DNA of 64,000 nucleotides, taken from contig CAJTWL010000001.1 in assembly GCA_910579845.1 (NCBI GenBank), positions 124,001 to 188,000 of the forward strand, in the 5' to 3' direction. The notes beneath the pieces are model-generated. The model did no database searches and had not been told where the DNA came from. It saw nothing but the letters and a program-made list of their open reading frames with translations. Below are positions 52,435 through 62,811 of the stretch, piece after piece (position 1 is the stretch's first letter; each line of letters opens with the position of its first letter). The stretch is from an uncultured Muribaculaceae bacterium (GTDB lineage: Bacteria > Bacteroidota > Bacteroidia > Bacteroidales > Muribaculaceae). A program made the translations under genes and the position numbers.

Positions 52435-53715
52435 ATGAAACGAGATAACAAGATCTTTGATATCATAGACAGAGAGCACCTTCGCCAACGCCGGGGCATA
52501 GAATTGATCGCAAGCGAGAATTTCGTCAGCGATGAAGTAATGAGAGCAATGGGGTCATGCCTTACAAACAAATATGCCGAAGGCTATCCCGGTCATAGAT
52601 ATTACGGTGGCTGCCAGATAGTGGATGAAGCTGAAAACCTTGCTATAGAACGTGCAAAGAAACTATTCGGTGCTGAATGGGCAAATGTACAGCCTCACAG
52701 TGGAGCTCAGGCAAATATGGCTGTATTTATGGCTTGTCTTCAGCCGGGAGACAAATTCATGGGAATGGATCTTGCGCACGGAGGACATTTAAGTCATGGA
52801 AGTCCTGTCAACTTCTCCGGTCTCATGTTTGAACCTATAAGCTACACTGTTAAAGTCGAAGACGGACGTGTAAACTATAAGGAGATGGAGGAAAAAGCCC
52901 GCGCTGAACGACCAAAGCTGATAATAGCGGGAGCAAGTGCATACAGCCGCGAATGGGATTACGCAAGAATCCGTAATCTCGCAGACGAGATCGGAGCAAT
53001 ATTCATGGTTGACATGGCCCACCCGGCGGGACTTATCGCTGCGGGACTTCTTGATAATCCTGTAAAATATGCCCATATCGTAACCACTACAACCCACAAG
53101 ACTCTTCGCGGTCCGCGTGGCGGTATGATTCTCATGGGTAAGGATTTCGATAATCCGTGGGGCAAAAAGACTCCCAAGGGTGAAATCAAAAAAATGTCTG
53201 CCCTTCTTGATTCGGCAGTCTTCCCGGGTGTACAAGGAGGTCCGCTTGAGCATGTAATTGCCGCTAAGGCTGTTGCTTTCGGAGAGGCGCTTCAACCCGA
53301 GTGGAAGGAATATGCTGTTCAGGTAAAGAAAAATGCCGGTGCATTGGCTGAAGCTCTTATCAAAAGAGGATACAAGATCATATCGGATGGTACAGACAAC
53401 CACTGCATGCTTGTAGACTTGCGTTCAAAATTCCCTGACATGAGCGGTAAAAAAGCAGAACGAGTACTCGTTGAAGCAGACATTACCGCAAATAAAAATA
53501 TGGTGCCATATGACTCACGCAGTCCGTTCCTGACAAGTGGATTGCGTTTTGGTACAGCCGCCATTACCACCAGAGGAGCTAAAGAGGATCTGATGGATAC
53601 TATAGCCGGCTTTATTGACAAGGTACTTACAAATGCCGATGACGAGAATGTCATCAAAGAGGTCCGTCAGACTGTCAATGATCTGATGAATGAATATCCT
53701 ATGTTCGCATGGTAA
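52435..53715 (+). CDS. glyA: Serine hydroxymethyltransferase
   Basis: Interconverts serine and glycine using PLP and tetrahydrofolate. 426 residues with IASENFVS, the PLP lysine K222 (in TTTTHKTLRGPRG) and GLRFGTAAITTRG. It overlaps bioD by 7 bp. Confidence 0.97.
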   Translation: MKRDNKIFDIIDREHLRQRRGIELIASENFVSDEVMRAMGSCLTNKYAEGYPGHRYYGGCQIVDEAENLAIERAKKLFGAEWANVQPHSGAQANMAVFMACLQPGDKFMGMDLAHGGHLSHGSPVNFSGLMFEPISYTVKVEDGRVNYKEMEEKARAERPKLIIAGASAYSREWDYARIRNLADEIGAIFMVDMAHPAGLIAAGLLDNPVKYAHIVTTTTHKTLRGPRGGMILMGKDFDNPWGKKTPKGEIKKMSALLDSAVFPGVQGGPLEHVIAAKAVAFGEALQPEWKEYAVQVKKNAGALAEALIKRGYKIISDGTDNHCMLVDLRSKFPDMSGKKAERVLVEADITANKNMVPYDSRSPFLTSGLRFGTAAITTRGAKEDLMDTIAGFIDKVLTNADDENVIKEVRQTVNDLMNEYPMFAW

Positions 53716-54368
53716 TTTCCGATATAAAAATTCCTTCAAGATTATTTATAAGCGGAATCGATACAGATGCCGGGAAAAGTTATGCTACGGGCTGGTTTGC
53801 CCGTAGCATGATGGATGCCGGCATGAGTGTCATAACACAAAAGTTTGTCCAGACAGGCAACAAAGAGTTCAGCGAGGATATAGATATTCATCGTAGGATT
53901 ATGAAAACAGAGATGCTGAAAGAAGATTATGAACATCTGACAGCTCCGGAAATTTTCACATATCCCTGCAGTCCGGATCTTGCGGCAAAGATTGATGGCA
54001 GAGAGATAGATCTTGATAAAATCACTGACGCCACAAACGTTCTGGCGACAAAATATGACCATGTACTTATAGAAGGAGCCGGAGGTCTGATGGTTCCGTT
54101 ACTCGGAGACTATCTGACAATAAATTATATCTCAGACAAGAAATTGCCTGTTATTCTTGTCACGAATGGTCGTCTTGGATCCATCAACCACACATTGCTT
54201 GCCTTAGACGCTCTGAGACAAAGAAATATTACTCTCTTCGCTGTAATTTACAACACACATTTCGACAGTGATTCCATAATATCTGCCGATACAAAAACAT
54301 ATCTTCAAAACTGGTTGAAATCCTATTATAAGGATGCATTATATTTTGAGATACAAACAATTAAGTAA
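53709..54368 (+). CDS. bioD: Dethiobiotin synthetase
   Basis: Closes the ureido ring of dethiobiotin using ATP and CO2. The 219-residue protein has the P-loop-like GIDTDAGKSYATG, and EGAGGLMVPL. It is separated from bioA-bioF-bioGC at 56-60 kb and is coupled to glyA. Confidence 0.94.
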   Translation: MVISDIKIPSRLFISGIDTDAGKSYATGWFARSMMDAGMSVITQKFVQTGNKEFSEDIDIHRRIMKTEMLKEDYEHLTAPEIFTYPCSPDLAAKIDGREIDLDKITDATNVLATKYDHVLIEGAGGLMVPLLGDYLTINYISDKKLPVILVTNGRLGSINHTLLALDALRQRNITLFAVIYNTHFDSDSIISADTKTYLQNWLKSYYKDALYFEIQTIK

Positions 54369-54383
54369 GTAATAGAGGATTTC

Positions 54384-55217
54384 ATGTTGACGGAGGATAT
54401 CATAAAGACAGTCACCATTTCCAAAGATGAACTCGCTCAGCTTCCGGTGGTCGAGTATCACAACGGTATTATTGTTATCGATAGTCCCGAGAAGATAGAT
54501 AAAGCTACAGAAATTCTCGAGAAACAACGGATAATCGGATTTGACACTGAAACAAAGCCAAACTTTAAAAGAGGGCAAATAAATAAAGTGTCATTACTTC
54601 AACTCTCCACACACGAAGAATGTTTCCTTATACGTCTCAATAAGGTGGGACTTCCCGATCCAATAAAAAACATACTTGAGAATCCCGAAATTATTAAAAT
54701 AGGGCTCTCAATACATGATGATTTCCACAGTCTTAACAAAATATTCTCACTTGAACCGAACGGCTTCATCGAATTACAGACCTATGTAAAGGAATTCAAT
54801 ATACACGACAACAGTCTCGCACGGATATATGCCATACTTTTCGACAAACGGATATCAAAAGGACAGAGACTGACAAACTGGGAAGCTGAGGAACTTACAG
54901 AACATCAGCAAGCATATGCATCACTTGATGCTCTGGCATGTATCCATATCTACGAATACCTTAACTCAGGCAAATTCAGACCGGAAGAATCCCTTTATTA
55001 TCGGATTCTTGAAACACAGGTTCCTCAGACGGATGCTGAAAAAATACCAAAGGATGAGAAATCCGTTAATGAAGAATCGAATAAAAAAGAATCTTCTAAA
55101 AAGAAGAGAACGGCATCCAGACCTAAGAAAAAGACAGCAAAGACTGCCGATTCCGCTACACGGAAGAAAAAAGTAAGTTCACGGAAGAAAAATGACATTA
55201 AAGAGAATAAAGAATGA
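54384..55217 (+). CDS. 3'-5' exonuclease (DEDDy, Werner/RNase D-like) with a lysine-rich tail
   Basis: The 277-residue protein has a DEDDy nuclease domain from about 40 to 195: GFDTET (D54, E56), HDDFHSL (D112/D113) and YASLDA (Y178, D182). This is the metal-binding set of proteins that chew RNA or DNA 3' ends. From about 205 to 277 the protein is a low-complexity tail rich in Lys, Glu and Ser, which may bind nucleic acid. It overlaps the next gene by 4 bp. Confidence 0.9.
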   Translation: MLTEDIIKTVTISKDELAQLPVVEYHNGIIVIDSPEKIDKATEILEKQRIIGFDTETKPNFKRGQINKVSLLQLSTHEECFLIRLNKVGLPDPIKNILENPEIIKIGLSIHDDFHSLNKIFSLEPNGFIELQTYVKEFNIHDNSLARIYAILFDKRISKGQRLTNWEAEELTEHQQAYASLDALACIHIYEYLNSGKFRPEESLYYRILETQVPQTDAEKIPKDEKSVNEESNKKESSKKKRTASRPKKKTAKTADSATRKKKVSSRKKNDIKENKE

Positions 55218-55411
55218 AAAGAGAGGGTAAAGTTCCTAAATATATTTGGTTGCCGGCACTTCTCACCTTGTATTTCATCGGCATGTCAATAGCATTTGTT
55301 CCCGAACTGTTGCAGAAAGGTGAATACACAAGAGTTGCAGTTGTTTCGGTTGTTGAGATAGTAGTAATAATTCTGGTATATCTGTTTTATAAGAAACGTG
55401 CCGGAAAATAA
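55214..55411 (+). CDS. Small membrane protein, unknown function
   Basis: 65 residues with two hydrophobic segments (about 11-32 and 40-58) and a basic C-terminus (YKKRAGK). ATGA overlap with the exonuclease gene suggests translational coupling. No family I recognise. Confidence 0.75.
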   Translation: MKREGKVPKYIWLPALLTLYFIGMSIAFVPELLQKGEYTRVAVVSVVEIVVIILVYLFYKKRAGK

Positions 55412-55421
55412 TTCCGACACG
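55397..55421 (+). terminator. Hairpin at the 3' end of the small membrane gene
   Basis: CGTGCCGGAA pairs with TTCCGACACG with one mismatch; T-rich sequence follows. It overlaps the stop codon region. Confidence 0.6.
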
Positions 55422-55443
55422 TAATTTTATTCCATTTATCTTA

Positions 55444-56349
55444 TCAGTCAAGATTCCTATAGCCGGTCCGGCTTACCTCTTCCACAACTTTTACAAGATA
55501 TTTGCCATATTCATTCTTCAACATAGGTTTTGCGACTTTCATCAGCTCTTCCTCTGAGATCCAGCCCTGTCTGAACGCAATACCCTCAAGGCATCCTATT
55601 TTCAATCCTTGGCGTTTCTCGAGGACCTCGACATAGATAGAAGCTTCGGCCAGAGAATCGTGCGTTCCTGTATCAAGCCATGCAAAACCACGTGGCAATG
55701 TCTGGACTTTCAATTTCCCTTTATTGAGAAATTCCTGATTCACAGTTGTGATCTCCAACTCCCCTCTTGCCGACGGTTTAATTGTAGAAGCGACATCTAC
55801 AACCTCGTTCGGATAAAAATATAAACCCACGACAGCATAGTTGCTCTTTGGCTTTGCCGGTTTCTCTTCAATTGAAAGGCAATTCCCTTCATTATCAAAC
55901 TCTGCGACGCCATATCGTTCCGGATCATCTACCCAATAGCCGAAGACTGTGGCATCACCATCTTTTTCGGCAGATATCACAGCATCCTTAAGTATACGGG
56001 AGAATCCTGCCCCATGAAAAATATTATCACCCAATACGAGGCAGGCACAATCATCACCGATAAACTCTTTACCGATTATAAAAGCCTGTGCCAATCCGTC
56101 AGGAGAAGGTTGTTCGGCATACTGAAGATTAACACCGAAATCAGAGCCATCACCCAATAATCTCTTGAAACCTGGAAGATCCTGTGGAGTCGATATCAGC
56201 AGGATATCCCTGATACCGGCCATCATCAATGTAGAGATCGGATAATAAACCATTGGTTTGTCATAAATAGGCAACAATTGCTTACTGACACCCTTTGTTA
56301 TGGGATATAATCTCGTTCCGGAACCTCCGGCAAGCACAATTCCTTTCAT
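55444..56349 (-). CDS. rfbA: Glucose-1-phosphate thymidylyltransferase
   Basis: Makes dTDP-glucose for rhamnose and other deoxysugars of O-antigen or capsule. 301 residues, near the family norm; GGSGTRLYPITKGVSKQLLPIYDKPM at the start. No rfbB/C/D neighbours are in this window. Confidence 0.95.
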   Translation of the reverse strand: MKGIVLAGGSGTRLYPITKGVSKQLLPIYDKPMVYYPISTLMMAGIRDILLISTPQDLPGFKRLLGDGSDFGVNLQYAEQPSPDGLAQAFIIGKEFIGDDCACLVLGDNIFHGAGFSRILKDAVISAEKDGDATVFGYWVDDPERYGVAEFDNEGNCLSIEEKPAKPKSNYAVVGLYFYPNEVVDVASTIKPSARGELEITTVNQEFLNKGKLKVQTLPRGFAWLDTGTHDSLAEASIYVEVLEKRQGLKIGCLEGIAFRQGWISEEELMKVAKPMLKNEYGKYLVKVVEEVSRTGYRNLD

Positions 56350-56401
56350 ACGTAATCAAAAAAGATATGCAACCAATACATTATGCGAATATAATAATAT
56401 T

Positions 56402-57775
56402 TTATGACTTAGAAACTGTATTCACCGTTTTTTTTCGTGCCAACACATAGACAGGGCGAAATGTCAGAGACTTCATGTTTCGCAATCTGAATGGTGACAA
56501 ACCGGAAGATGGCGCAAAACCGCCAACCCCGGTCAATTTCAGATGCATCAGCAATTCACGTGGTGTATCGAATTTCAATTCAATAGTGTCTTCAACCACC
56601 TCGATATCTTCAAACGACTCCGGAATCATCTTCTTTATGTTATCAACGCTAAAGTAATACAGAGGGCTTGGACGGAATGTATCAAGTTCTTTCAGATTAC
56701 CTTTTACAAAGGTAGAGAAACATAGAATTCCGTCATTTGAAAGAATCCGGGCCGAATTTATTATAAAGCGATTTAAATCTGCAAACCATTGGACAGCCGA
56801 TGAAGACAATACATAATCATATGCATTATCACCGGCATCTGCAATAAACTTCTCTGCGTCAGTCTGGAAATATTTTTCAGAAGCCGCTAATCCGAATTCA
56901 TCAAGTTTTATGAGGTCTACAAAATCAATACACTGCGGTGACAGGATCTCCATATACTCCTTTGTAAACAAACCTTTTCCTGCGCCGATCTCCAATGCTT
57001 TTCCACCTTTATCTCTAGCATACCGCTTTAACAAGGCTGCTAGCTTTTGCGCGATAGCTCTCTGTGCAAGTGCGTTATCAAGATATGTATCCCCTGAGCC
57101 GGCAAAACGACGGGCGATATGCTCCGTATCCGGGACGACCATATTTACAATATCGCTGATATCTATATAATGCGGCGCAATAAGTTCTGTTACCTCTACA
57201 CCGGAATCCGACCAGCTCCTCATCATATTGTCATATGGGAAAATTCTGTCATTTTTTCCGATAAAAGCCCTTCTCCAAGGTAACGGATCCGATTTTCTGT
57301 CCGTATCTCGAATCAGATACAATTCCCTCTTCAAGGCAGATATATCCTCGTCAGTGTAGTCATTGTTGAAACACCCGTCAAACACATCTTTGGAGCCCGA
57401 CATGCGCAACTGGAATTTCTTAAGATTACGTATGTCAAGATTATCGGCAGTTCCATTATATATCCCGACAGGAATTCCTTCATTATCGTCAACCGGATTC
57501 AGTGTACCGTTTACAGCAAATGCGGCGGTAATTTTTTCTGAAGGCAACGATACAGCGGCCATCTTGACTCCCAAAGACCATGCAAAAACCCATATCGTAT
57601 CATATTCATCAAGAAAACCGATATCCAGTGACATATCCGAATAATCGGTAATGACACCGACATCCCAACCGTCCCTGCTCACATTGCTGTAGAATCCACC
57701 CGAAGTACTCCATCCGGAGAAGATCAGCAACAGGCGCCTACATCCTTTATTATGTGTCAAAAGATCGAATTTCAT
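56402..57775 (-). CDS. BioG-BioC fusion: pimeloyl-ACP methyl ester esterase and malonyl-ACP O-methyltransferase
   Basis: Residues 1 to about 215 match BioG (alpha/beta hydrolase; S67 in AWSLG, D176, H202), which frees pimeloyl-ACP from its methyl ester. Residues about 220-457 match BioC, an SAM-dependent methyltransferase (E262-IGAGKG motif, SSSAVQW), which starts the pathway by methylating malonyl-ACP. Thus the first and last special steps of pimelate synthesis are joined. It overlaps bioF by 4 bp (ATGA). Confidence 0.9.
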   Translation of the reverse strand: MKFDLLTHNKGCRRLLLIFSGWSTSGGFYSNVSRDGWDVGVITDYSDMSLDIGFLDEYDTIWVFAWSLGVKMAAVSLPSEKITAAFAVNGTLNPVDDNEGIPVGIYNGTADNLDIRNLKKFQLRMSGSKDVFDGCFNNDYTDEDISALKRELYLIRDTDRKSDPLPWRRAFIGKNDRIFPYDNMMRSWSDSGVEVTELIAPHYIDISDIVNMVVPDTEHIARRFAGSGDTYLDNALAQRAIAQKLAALLKRYARDKGGKALEIGAGKGLFTKEYMEILSPQCIDFVDLIKLDEFGLAASEKYFQTDAEKFIADAGDNAYDYVLSSSAVQWFADLNRFIINSARILSNDGILCFSTFVKGNLKELDTFRPSPLYYFSVDNIKKMIPESFEDIEVVEDTIELKFDTPRELLMHLKLTGVGGFAPSSGLSPFRLRNMKSLTFRPVYVLARKKTVNTVSKS

Positions 57776-58938
57776 TCTCTGTCGGTATATGCAGTTTCCA
57801 GAATACTTAAAATATTTTTGATATCATCCTCCTGCAGGTCGGCAGAAAGTGAGAAACGTATACGTTCCTCCCCTTCCGGCACAGTCGGGCGCCTTATCGG
57901 CAAAGCCTTGACACCGGAAACAGACAATCGCGTGGCCAGATTTACAGCTTCCCTTGCATTTCCTACAATCAAAGGAACAATCTGCGACTCAGAGTCTGTA
58001 TCCTTTCCCGTTATCTTCTTTATTCCATCCCTGAACATTCCCGATATCTTACGAAGGTGATCCCGTTCATTATTCATTTTAATAAGAGACAAAATCATCT
58101 TATATGTCCACACGGCATTTATCGGAGGCAACGCGGTTGAAAATATGAAACTGCGTGATGTATTGATAAAATACTGCTTCAACAGATGATGTGTCGCAAC
58201 GAACGCACCGTACGATGCACAGGCTTTACCGAGAGTCCCCACAATTATATCCACATCATCGAGCAGTCCTAATTCCTCGCTCAATCCGGCGCCTTTGTTT
58301 CCTCTCACACCGAAAGCATGCGCCTCATCCACATAAAGCACGGCATTGTCAAATTCCTTTTTCAACCCGACTATCTCACGTAGCGGTGAAAGATCTCCGT
58401 CCATACTGTATATCGACTCGACCATTATTACCACACGTCCGGCATTGCGGTATCTTACCATGAGCTTACGCAGAGAATCCATATCATTATGGCGCCATCT
58501 TCTATATTCTGCATTCCCTAATTTCAAGCCATCTATCATTGAGGCATGAATAAGCTTGTCACATAGAAAGACAGTACCCTCGACACTGAGACTCTGTATG
58601 ATGCCGACATTTGCATGATATCCGGAATTAAACAGAAGGACATCCTTTGCATACAACGTCTCAAGAAGATTCTCCAGTCTTATGTAATCATCCTGATGAC
58701 CGGACAAAAGTCGTGATGCCGAAGATGTAAAAAATTGTTTTCCTTGAATCCGTCTGGACAGATCCCTATTCTTCCCCAATCCCATATAATCATTTGAGGT
58801 GAGATCATAGCCGGGAATATCGTCTCTATCATCCGGTACGGATCTTAGACGCGACTCTTGCTCCATCCTCGACAGTGAGTCGGCGAAGACTTTGAATTTT
58901 TCAGGAATCGCCTTCTCTATTTTGCATTTATCTGCCAT
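57772..58938 (-). CDS. bioF: 8-amino-7-oxononanoate synthase
   Basis: PLP enzyme joining pimeloyl-ACP (or CoA) with alanine. From the ATG at 58938 (MADKCKIEK) the protein has 388 residues; the PLP lysine is in GTLGKACAS, and VDEAHAFGVRG is present. A start at 58995 is inside bioA and unlikely; the chosen start overlaps bioA by 11 bp. Confidence 0.94.
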   Translation of the reverse strand: MADKCKIEKAIPEKFKVFADSLSRMEQESRLRSVPDDRDDIPGYDLTSNDYMGLGKNRDLSRRIQGKQFFTSSASRLLSGHQDDYIRLENLLETLYAKDVLLFNSGYHANVGIIQSLSVEGTVFLCDKLIHASMIDGLKLGNAEYRRWRHNDMDSLRKLMVRYRNAGRVVIMVESIYSMDGDLSPLREIVGLKKEFDNAVLYVDEAHAFGVRGNKGAGLSEELGLLDDVDIIVGTLGKACASYGAFVATHHLLKQYFINTSRSFIFSTALPPINAVWTYKMILSLIKMNNERDHLRKISGMFRDGIKKITGKDTDSESQIVPLIVGNAREAVNLATRLSVSGVKALPIRRPTVPEGEERIRFSLSADLQEDDIKNILSILETAYTDRE

Positions 58939-60214
58939 ACATTTCACCAAGAATTTTAAGCAACGCACGACAAAGCGAACGGACATCATCGTCATTTACC
59001 GCAAGATATGGAGGCATTATATAGGCATTTTTACCGAAAGGCCGGATCCATACCCCCTCTTTGACACATAATTTCTGAAATTCAGCAAGATCGACATCCT
59101 GCTTCATCTGAACCACACCAATTCCGCCAAGAACCCGGACATTTTCGACAGAGCCCCATTTTTCTGCCTCACGGAGTTCAGCTTCCATTATTGCCTCGAT
59201 CTCCTTTATTCTCTTCTGCCAGTCAGAGGCAAGCAACAGACGTGTTGAAGCCAGTGCGGTGGCGCACGCCAACGGATTTCCCATAAATGTGGGACCATGC
59301 ATCATAACGCCCGACTGTGACGAAGATATTCTGTCTGCTATCTCTTTTGTGGTCGCTATTGCCGAGAATGTCATATATCCGCCGGTAAGGGCTTTGCCTA
59401 TCAACATTATATCCGGTTCGACACCCGCATATTCCCATGCAAACAGTTTTCCGGTTCTACCGAACCCTGTGGCTATCTCATCAAATATCAGAATTAAACC
59501 GAGTCTGTCACATTCCTTTCTCAACTCACGCAGATATTGCGGATGATAGAAACGCATACCTCCCGCACCCTGTACTATGGGTTCCAGGATAACTGCGGCC
59601 AGGCTACCGGCATTCTCCTCAAGAATCTTCTTCATGGGAACAAAATCATCAGGATCCCATTCATCTCCGAACCTGCATTCCGGTGCTGGAGCAAAAAAAC
59701 GTATCGGCAATGCCGGACCGAAAGCACCATGCATACCGGTTACCGGATCACATACCGACATGGCATTCCATGTATCACCATGATATCCGTTCTTTATAGT
59801 CGCAAAATTTGTTTTATCGGGATTATCATGTGCCTGCACTGCCATTTTCATAGCCACCTCTGTAGCTACAGAACCCGAATCAGCATAAAAAATATGATTC
59901 ATTGATGGCGGAAGAATGGAAAGCAGCAATTTTCCCAACTCAATTGCCGGCTGATGCGTCAGGCCTCCGAACATCACATGCGACATAGAATCAAGCTGAC
60001 CTTTGATTGCATCGTTGATGATCTTATTGTTATAACCGTGAATCACACACCACCATGAAGACATCCCGTCAATAAGACGTGTACCGTCGGCAAGATAGAT
60101 ATATGCTCCGTCAGCATGATCGACCTTATAAGTGGGTAAAGGAGAATGGGTTGATGTGTAGGGATGCCATAAATGATCCCTGTCGAATCCGTCGTGTATT
60201 AAATCTGCAATCAT
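58928..60214 (-). CDS. bioA: Adenosylmethionine-8-amino-7-oxononanoate aminotransferase
   Basis: Transfers an amino group from SAM to make 7,8-diaminononanoate. 428 residues: WHPYTS near the start, SWWCVIHGYN, the PLP lysine in GKALTGGYM, and HGPTFMGNPLACA. First gene of bioA-bioF-bioGC. Confidence 0.95.
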   Translation of the reverse strand: MIADLIHDGFDRDHLWHPYTSTHSPLPTYKVDHADGAYIYLADGTRLIDGMSSWWCVIHGYNNKIINDAIKGQLDSMSHVMFGGLTHQPAIELGKLLLSILPPSMNHIFYADSGSVATEVAMKMAVQAHDNPDKTNFATIKNGYHGDTWNAMSVCDPVTGMHGAFGPALPIRFFAPAPECRFGDEWDPDDFVPMKKILEENAGSLAAVILEPIVQGAGGMRFYHPQYLRELRKECDRLGLILIFDEIATGFGRTGKLFAWEYAGVEPDIMLIGKALTGGYMTFSAIATTKEIADRISSSQSGVMMHGPTFMGNPLACATALASTRLLLASDWQKRIKEIEAIMEAELREAEKWGSVENVRVLGGIGVVQMKQDVDLAEFQKLCVKEGVWIRPFGKNAYIMPPYLAVNDDDVRSLCRALLKILGEMYGR

Positions 60215-60232
60215 GATATGTCAATTCTAATG

Positions 60233-60240
60233 CAAATTTA
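60233..60240 (-). promoter_or_regulatory. -7 box of the bioA operon
   Basis: The minus strand reads TAAATTTG, 19 bp before the bioA start. The -33 element is not clear. No BirA-like palindrome was recognised. Confidence 0.45.
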
Positions 60241-60336
60241 ATAAATTTCGGTTTAACTGTGGTCCTTCATTGCAATATATTGGAAGCGGAAGCCTGTTAT
60301 AAAGAATATATACAGAATATACGCATAAACCCGGGA

Positions 60337-62811
60337 TTATACCGGATCTACGTCATAATAGACTAAAGAAGTCTTTATCTGAGGTATATTGGATATTGAT
60401 GAATAAACACCTCGGAGAAGATTCTTTACTTTCTTCATCGAGGCTCCGGACTCGATTTTCAGCATTATTGACTGGATATACCAGGTAGCCACACGCGACA
60501 CAAAGGGTTTTTCCGGACCGAATACTCTCTCTCCGAAATAATTACGCAAAGCGGAAGCAAGTATCACAGCACCCTCATCCGCCATTTTGGCATCCTTGTT
60601 TTTAAGATATACATTTATTATGCGTACAAATGGCGGATAATGATATTTCTGACGCTCTTTAAGTTCTTCCTTATAAAATCCTGAATAATCATGAGCCTTG
60701 ACATGCTTCAGTACATTGTCATCCGGTTTGGCAGTCTGGATAAATACCATACCCTTTCCCCCCTTGCGGCCGGCTCTGCCTGATACTTGCTCAAGCATAT
60801 TGAAAGCCCGCTCATTACTTCTGAAATCAGGGAAATTTAATAAGGTATCGGCATTGATTACACCCACCACCTTCACCTTGTCGAAATCAAGACCTTTGGA
60901 AACCATCTGTGTGCCGACAAGTATATCCGTCTGATGAGTGGCAAACTCTTCTATTATTTCTTGATAGTCATTCTTATTGCGTGTTGTATCAAGATCCATG
61001 CGCGAAACGCGGAAACCGGGAAACACCTCGTGTACCTCATCAGCGATCCTTTCGGTTCCGTAACCGAACACCTCTATTGAATTCTGGCCGCATGCGGGGC
61101 ACAGCTTGGGAAGAGGCTGAGAGAAACCGCAATAATGACATTTCAGCATTCCACTGTTTTTGTGATACACCAGCGATACATCGCAATCATGGCATTTTGG
61201 GGTCCATCCGCACTGATGACATACCACAACCGGAGCAAATCCCCGTCTGTTCTGGAACATTATTGCCTGATTTCCAGACTTAAGAGTAGAGTCTGTGGCA
61301 AGTCTCAGCGGTTGCGACAATATTCCGTTGTTCAATTTGCGCTTCCTTTGATCCCTCATATCGACAATCTCCACATCAGGCAGCACCGCACCTTCAAATC
61401 TCTCAGAAAGAGTCACAAGTCCATACTTTCCTGTCTCGGCCTTGTAATACGTTTCAACGGAAGGTGTAGCAGAGCCCAGAAGAATCTTTGCCCCATGCAT
61501 CATCGACAGCATGATTGATGCATCCCTCGCATTATATCGCGGCGCAGGATCATACTGTTTATATGAAGATTCATGTTCCTCATCGACTATCACAAGCCCC
61601 AGATTTCTGAAAGGCAGAAAAACAGACGACCTTACCCCGAGAATAACAAGCGGCTCGTCGGAATAAAGCAGCCTCTTCCACACCTCCACTCTTTCAGTAT
61701 CGGTAAACTTTGAATGATATATGATAAGTTTGTCACCGAACACCTTGCGCAATCTGTCTGTTAGCTGCGTAGTAAGTGAAATTTCAGGCACAAGATAAAG
61801 CACCTGCCTGCGCTCTGAAAGCGAATCGGAAATAAGGTGGGTATAAATTTCAGTCTTACCGCTTCCGGTTAAACCGTGAAGCAGAGTTATACGATTATTA
61901 CGCAATAATTCTCTCGCCTGCGCCAAAGCGCTGTTCTGCGATTCGGAAAGAACGGCAAGAGAGATATCACGGACATCCGATGACGCATAAAACCTGTTTA
62001 CCGCCCTTTTATCTATTTTGAATATACCCTTTTCAACGAGTGCCTTCAGAATAGATGGAGAGCACTTCGTTGTCTTAAGCAGCTCCTCTCTTGAAACCTC
62101 TTTAGGCGGTTGTTGCGGATGCATCCAGCCGGACATCTCAAGATACGCGACAAGCAGCTTCTCCTGTTGTCTGGATCGTCCTACTTTATCAAAGAACTCA
62201 TGAAGCGTATCCATTTCCGACCTGTCAATAGTAAGTTCTACAAAAGAAACACGCTTTGGCTTGTATCTTTCTATCAGACGTTCATTTATTTCAACGATTC
62301 CTCTCTCCAGAAGAACATTTACGACACGTGTGATATTCTTTATCTTCAATTCAGACTCAAGTTCCGATATCCTGAGACGTTTCTTATTTTGCAGCAGTTG
62401 TATTACCAATGCCTGTTGTTCTGTCAGTTTAAGCTGATCCTCTACACTTATCTCAAAATCCGAAGATAATGAGACAAATGTTTCGCTTTCAGGCTTAAGA
62501 CCGGTAGGCAACGCCGCCTTATATACCTCTCCCGGTGAGCATAAATAATACTCGGAGACCCATCTCCAGAATTTGAGTTGCGGGTAAATCACTACCGGAT
62601 CGGCATCAAGCAAGTCCATAACCGGCTTCACTTCATAACCTTCCGGAGCCTGTGAATGGATCATCTCCACAATACCGGTATAATATTTTTTTCTGCCGAA
62701 CTGCACAAGCACCCTTGAGCCGATCTTCACATCCGACTCTATATCATCCCCTATCTCATACGTAAAAGTGGAATAAAGGGGCAACGGCAACAATATTTCA
62801 GCATACTTCAT
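60337..62811 (-). CDS. priA: Primosomal helicase PriA
   Basis: 3'-5' helicase that restarts stalled replication forks. 824 residues: Walker A GLTGSGKTE, DEEH box, and two zinc-binding clusters of cysteines (CHQCGWTPKCHDC and CHYCGFSQPLPKLCPACG). The C-terminal helicase part includes QMVSKGLDF and SGRAGRKG. Confidence 0.96.
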   Translation of the reverse strand: MKYAEILLPLPLYSTFTYEIGDDIESDVKIGSRVLVQFGRKKYYTGIVEMIHSQAPEGYEVKPVMDLLDADPVVIYPQLKFWRWVSEYYLCSPGEVYKAALPTGLKPESETFVSLSSDFEISVEDQLKLTEQQALVIQLLQNKKRLRISELESELKIKNITRVVNVLLERGIVEINERLIERYKPKRVSFVELTIDRSEMDTLHEFFDKVGRSRQQEKLLVAYLEMSGWMHPQQPPKEVSREELLKTTKCSPSILKALVEKGIFKIDKRAVNRFYASSDVRDISLAVLSESQNSALAQARELLRNNRITLLHGLTGSGKTEIYTHLISDSLSERRQVLYLVPEISLTTQLTDRLRKVFGDKLIIYHSKFTDTERVEVWKRLLYSDEPLVILGVRSSVFLPFRNLGLVIVDEEHESSYKQYDPAPRYNARDASIMLSMMHGAKILLGSATPSVETYYKAETGKYGLVTLSERFEGAVLPDVEIVDMRDQRKRKLNNGILSQPLRLATDSTLKSGNQAIMFQNRRGFAPVVVCHQCGWTPKCHDCDVSLVYHKNSGMLKCHYCGFSQPLPKLCPACGQNSIEVFGYGTERIADEVHEVFPGFRVSRMDLDTTRNKNDYQEIIEEFATHQTDILVGTQMVSKGLDFDKVKVVGVINADTLLNFPDFRSNERAFNMLEQVSGRAGRKGGKGMVFIQTAKPDDNVLKHVKAHDYSGFYKEELKERQKYHYPPFVRIINVYLKNKDAKMADEGAVILASALRNYFGERVFGPEKPFVSRVATWYIQSIMLKIESGASMKKVKNLLRGVYSSISNIPQIKTSLVYYDVDPV

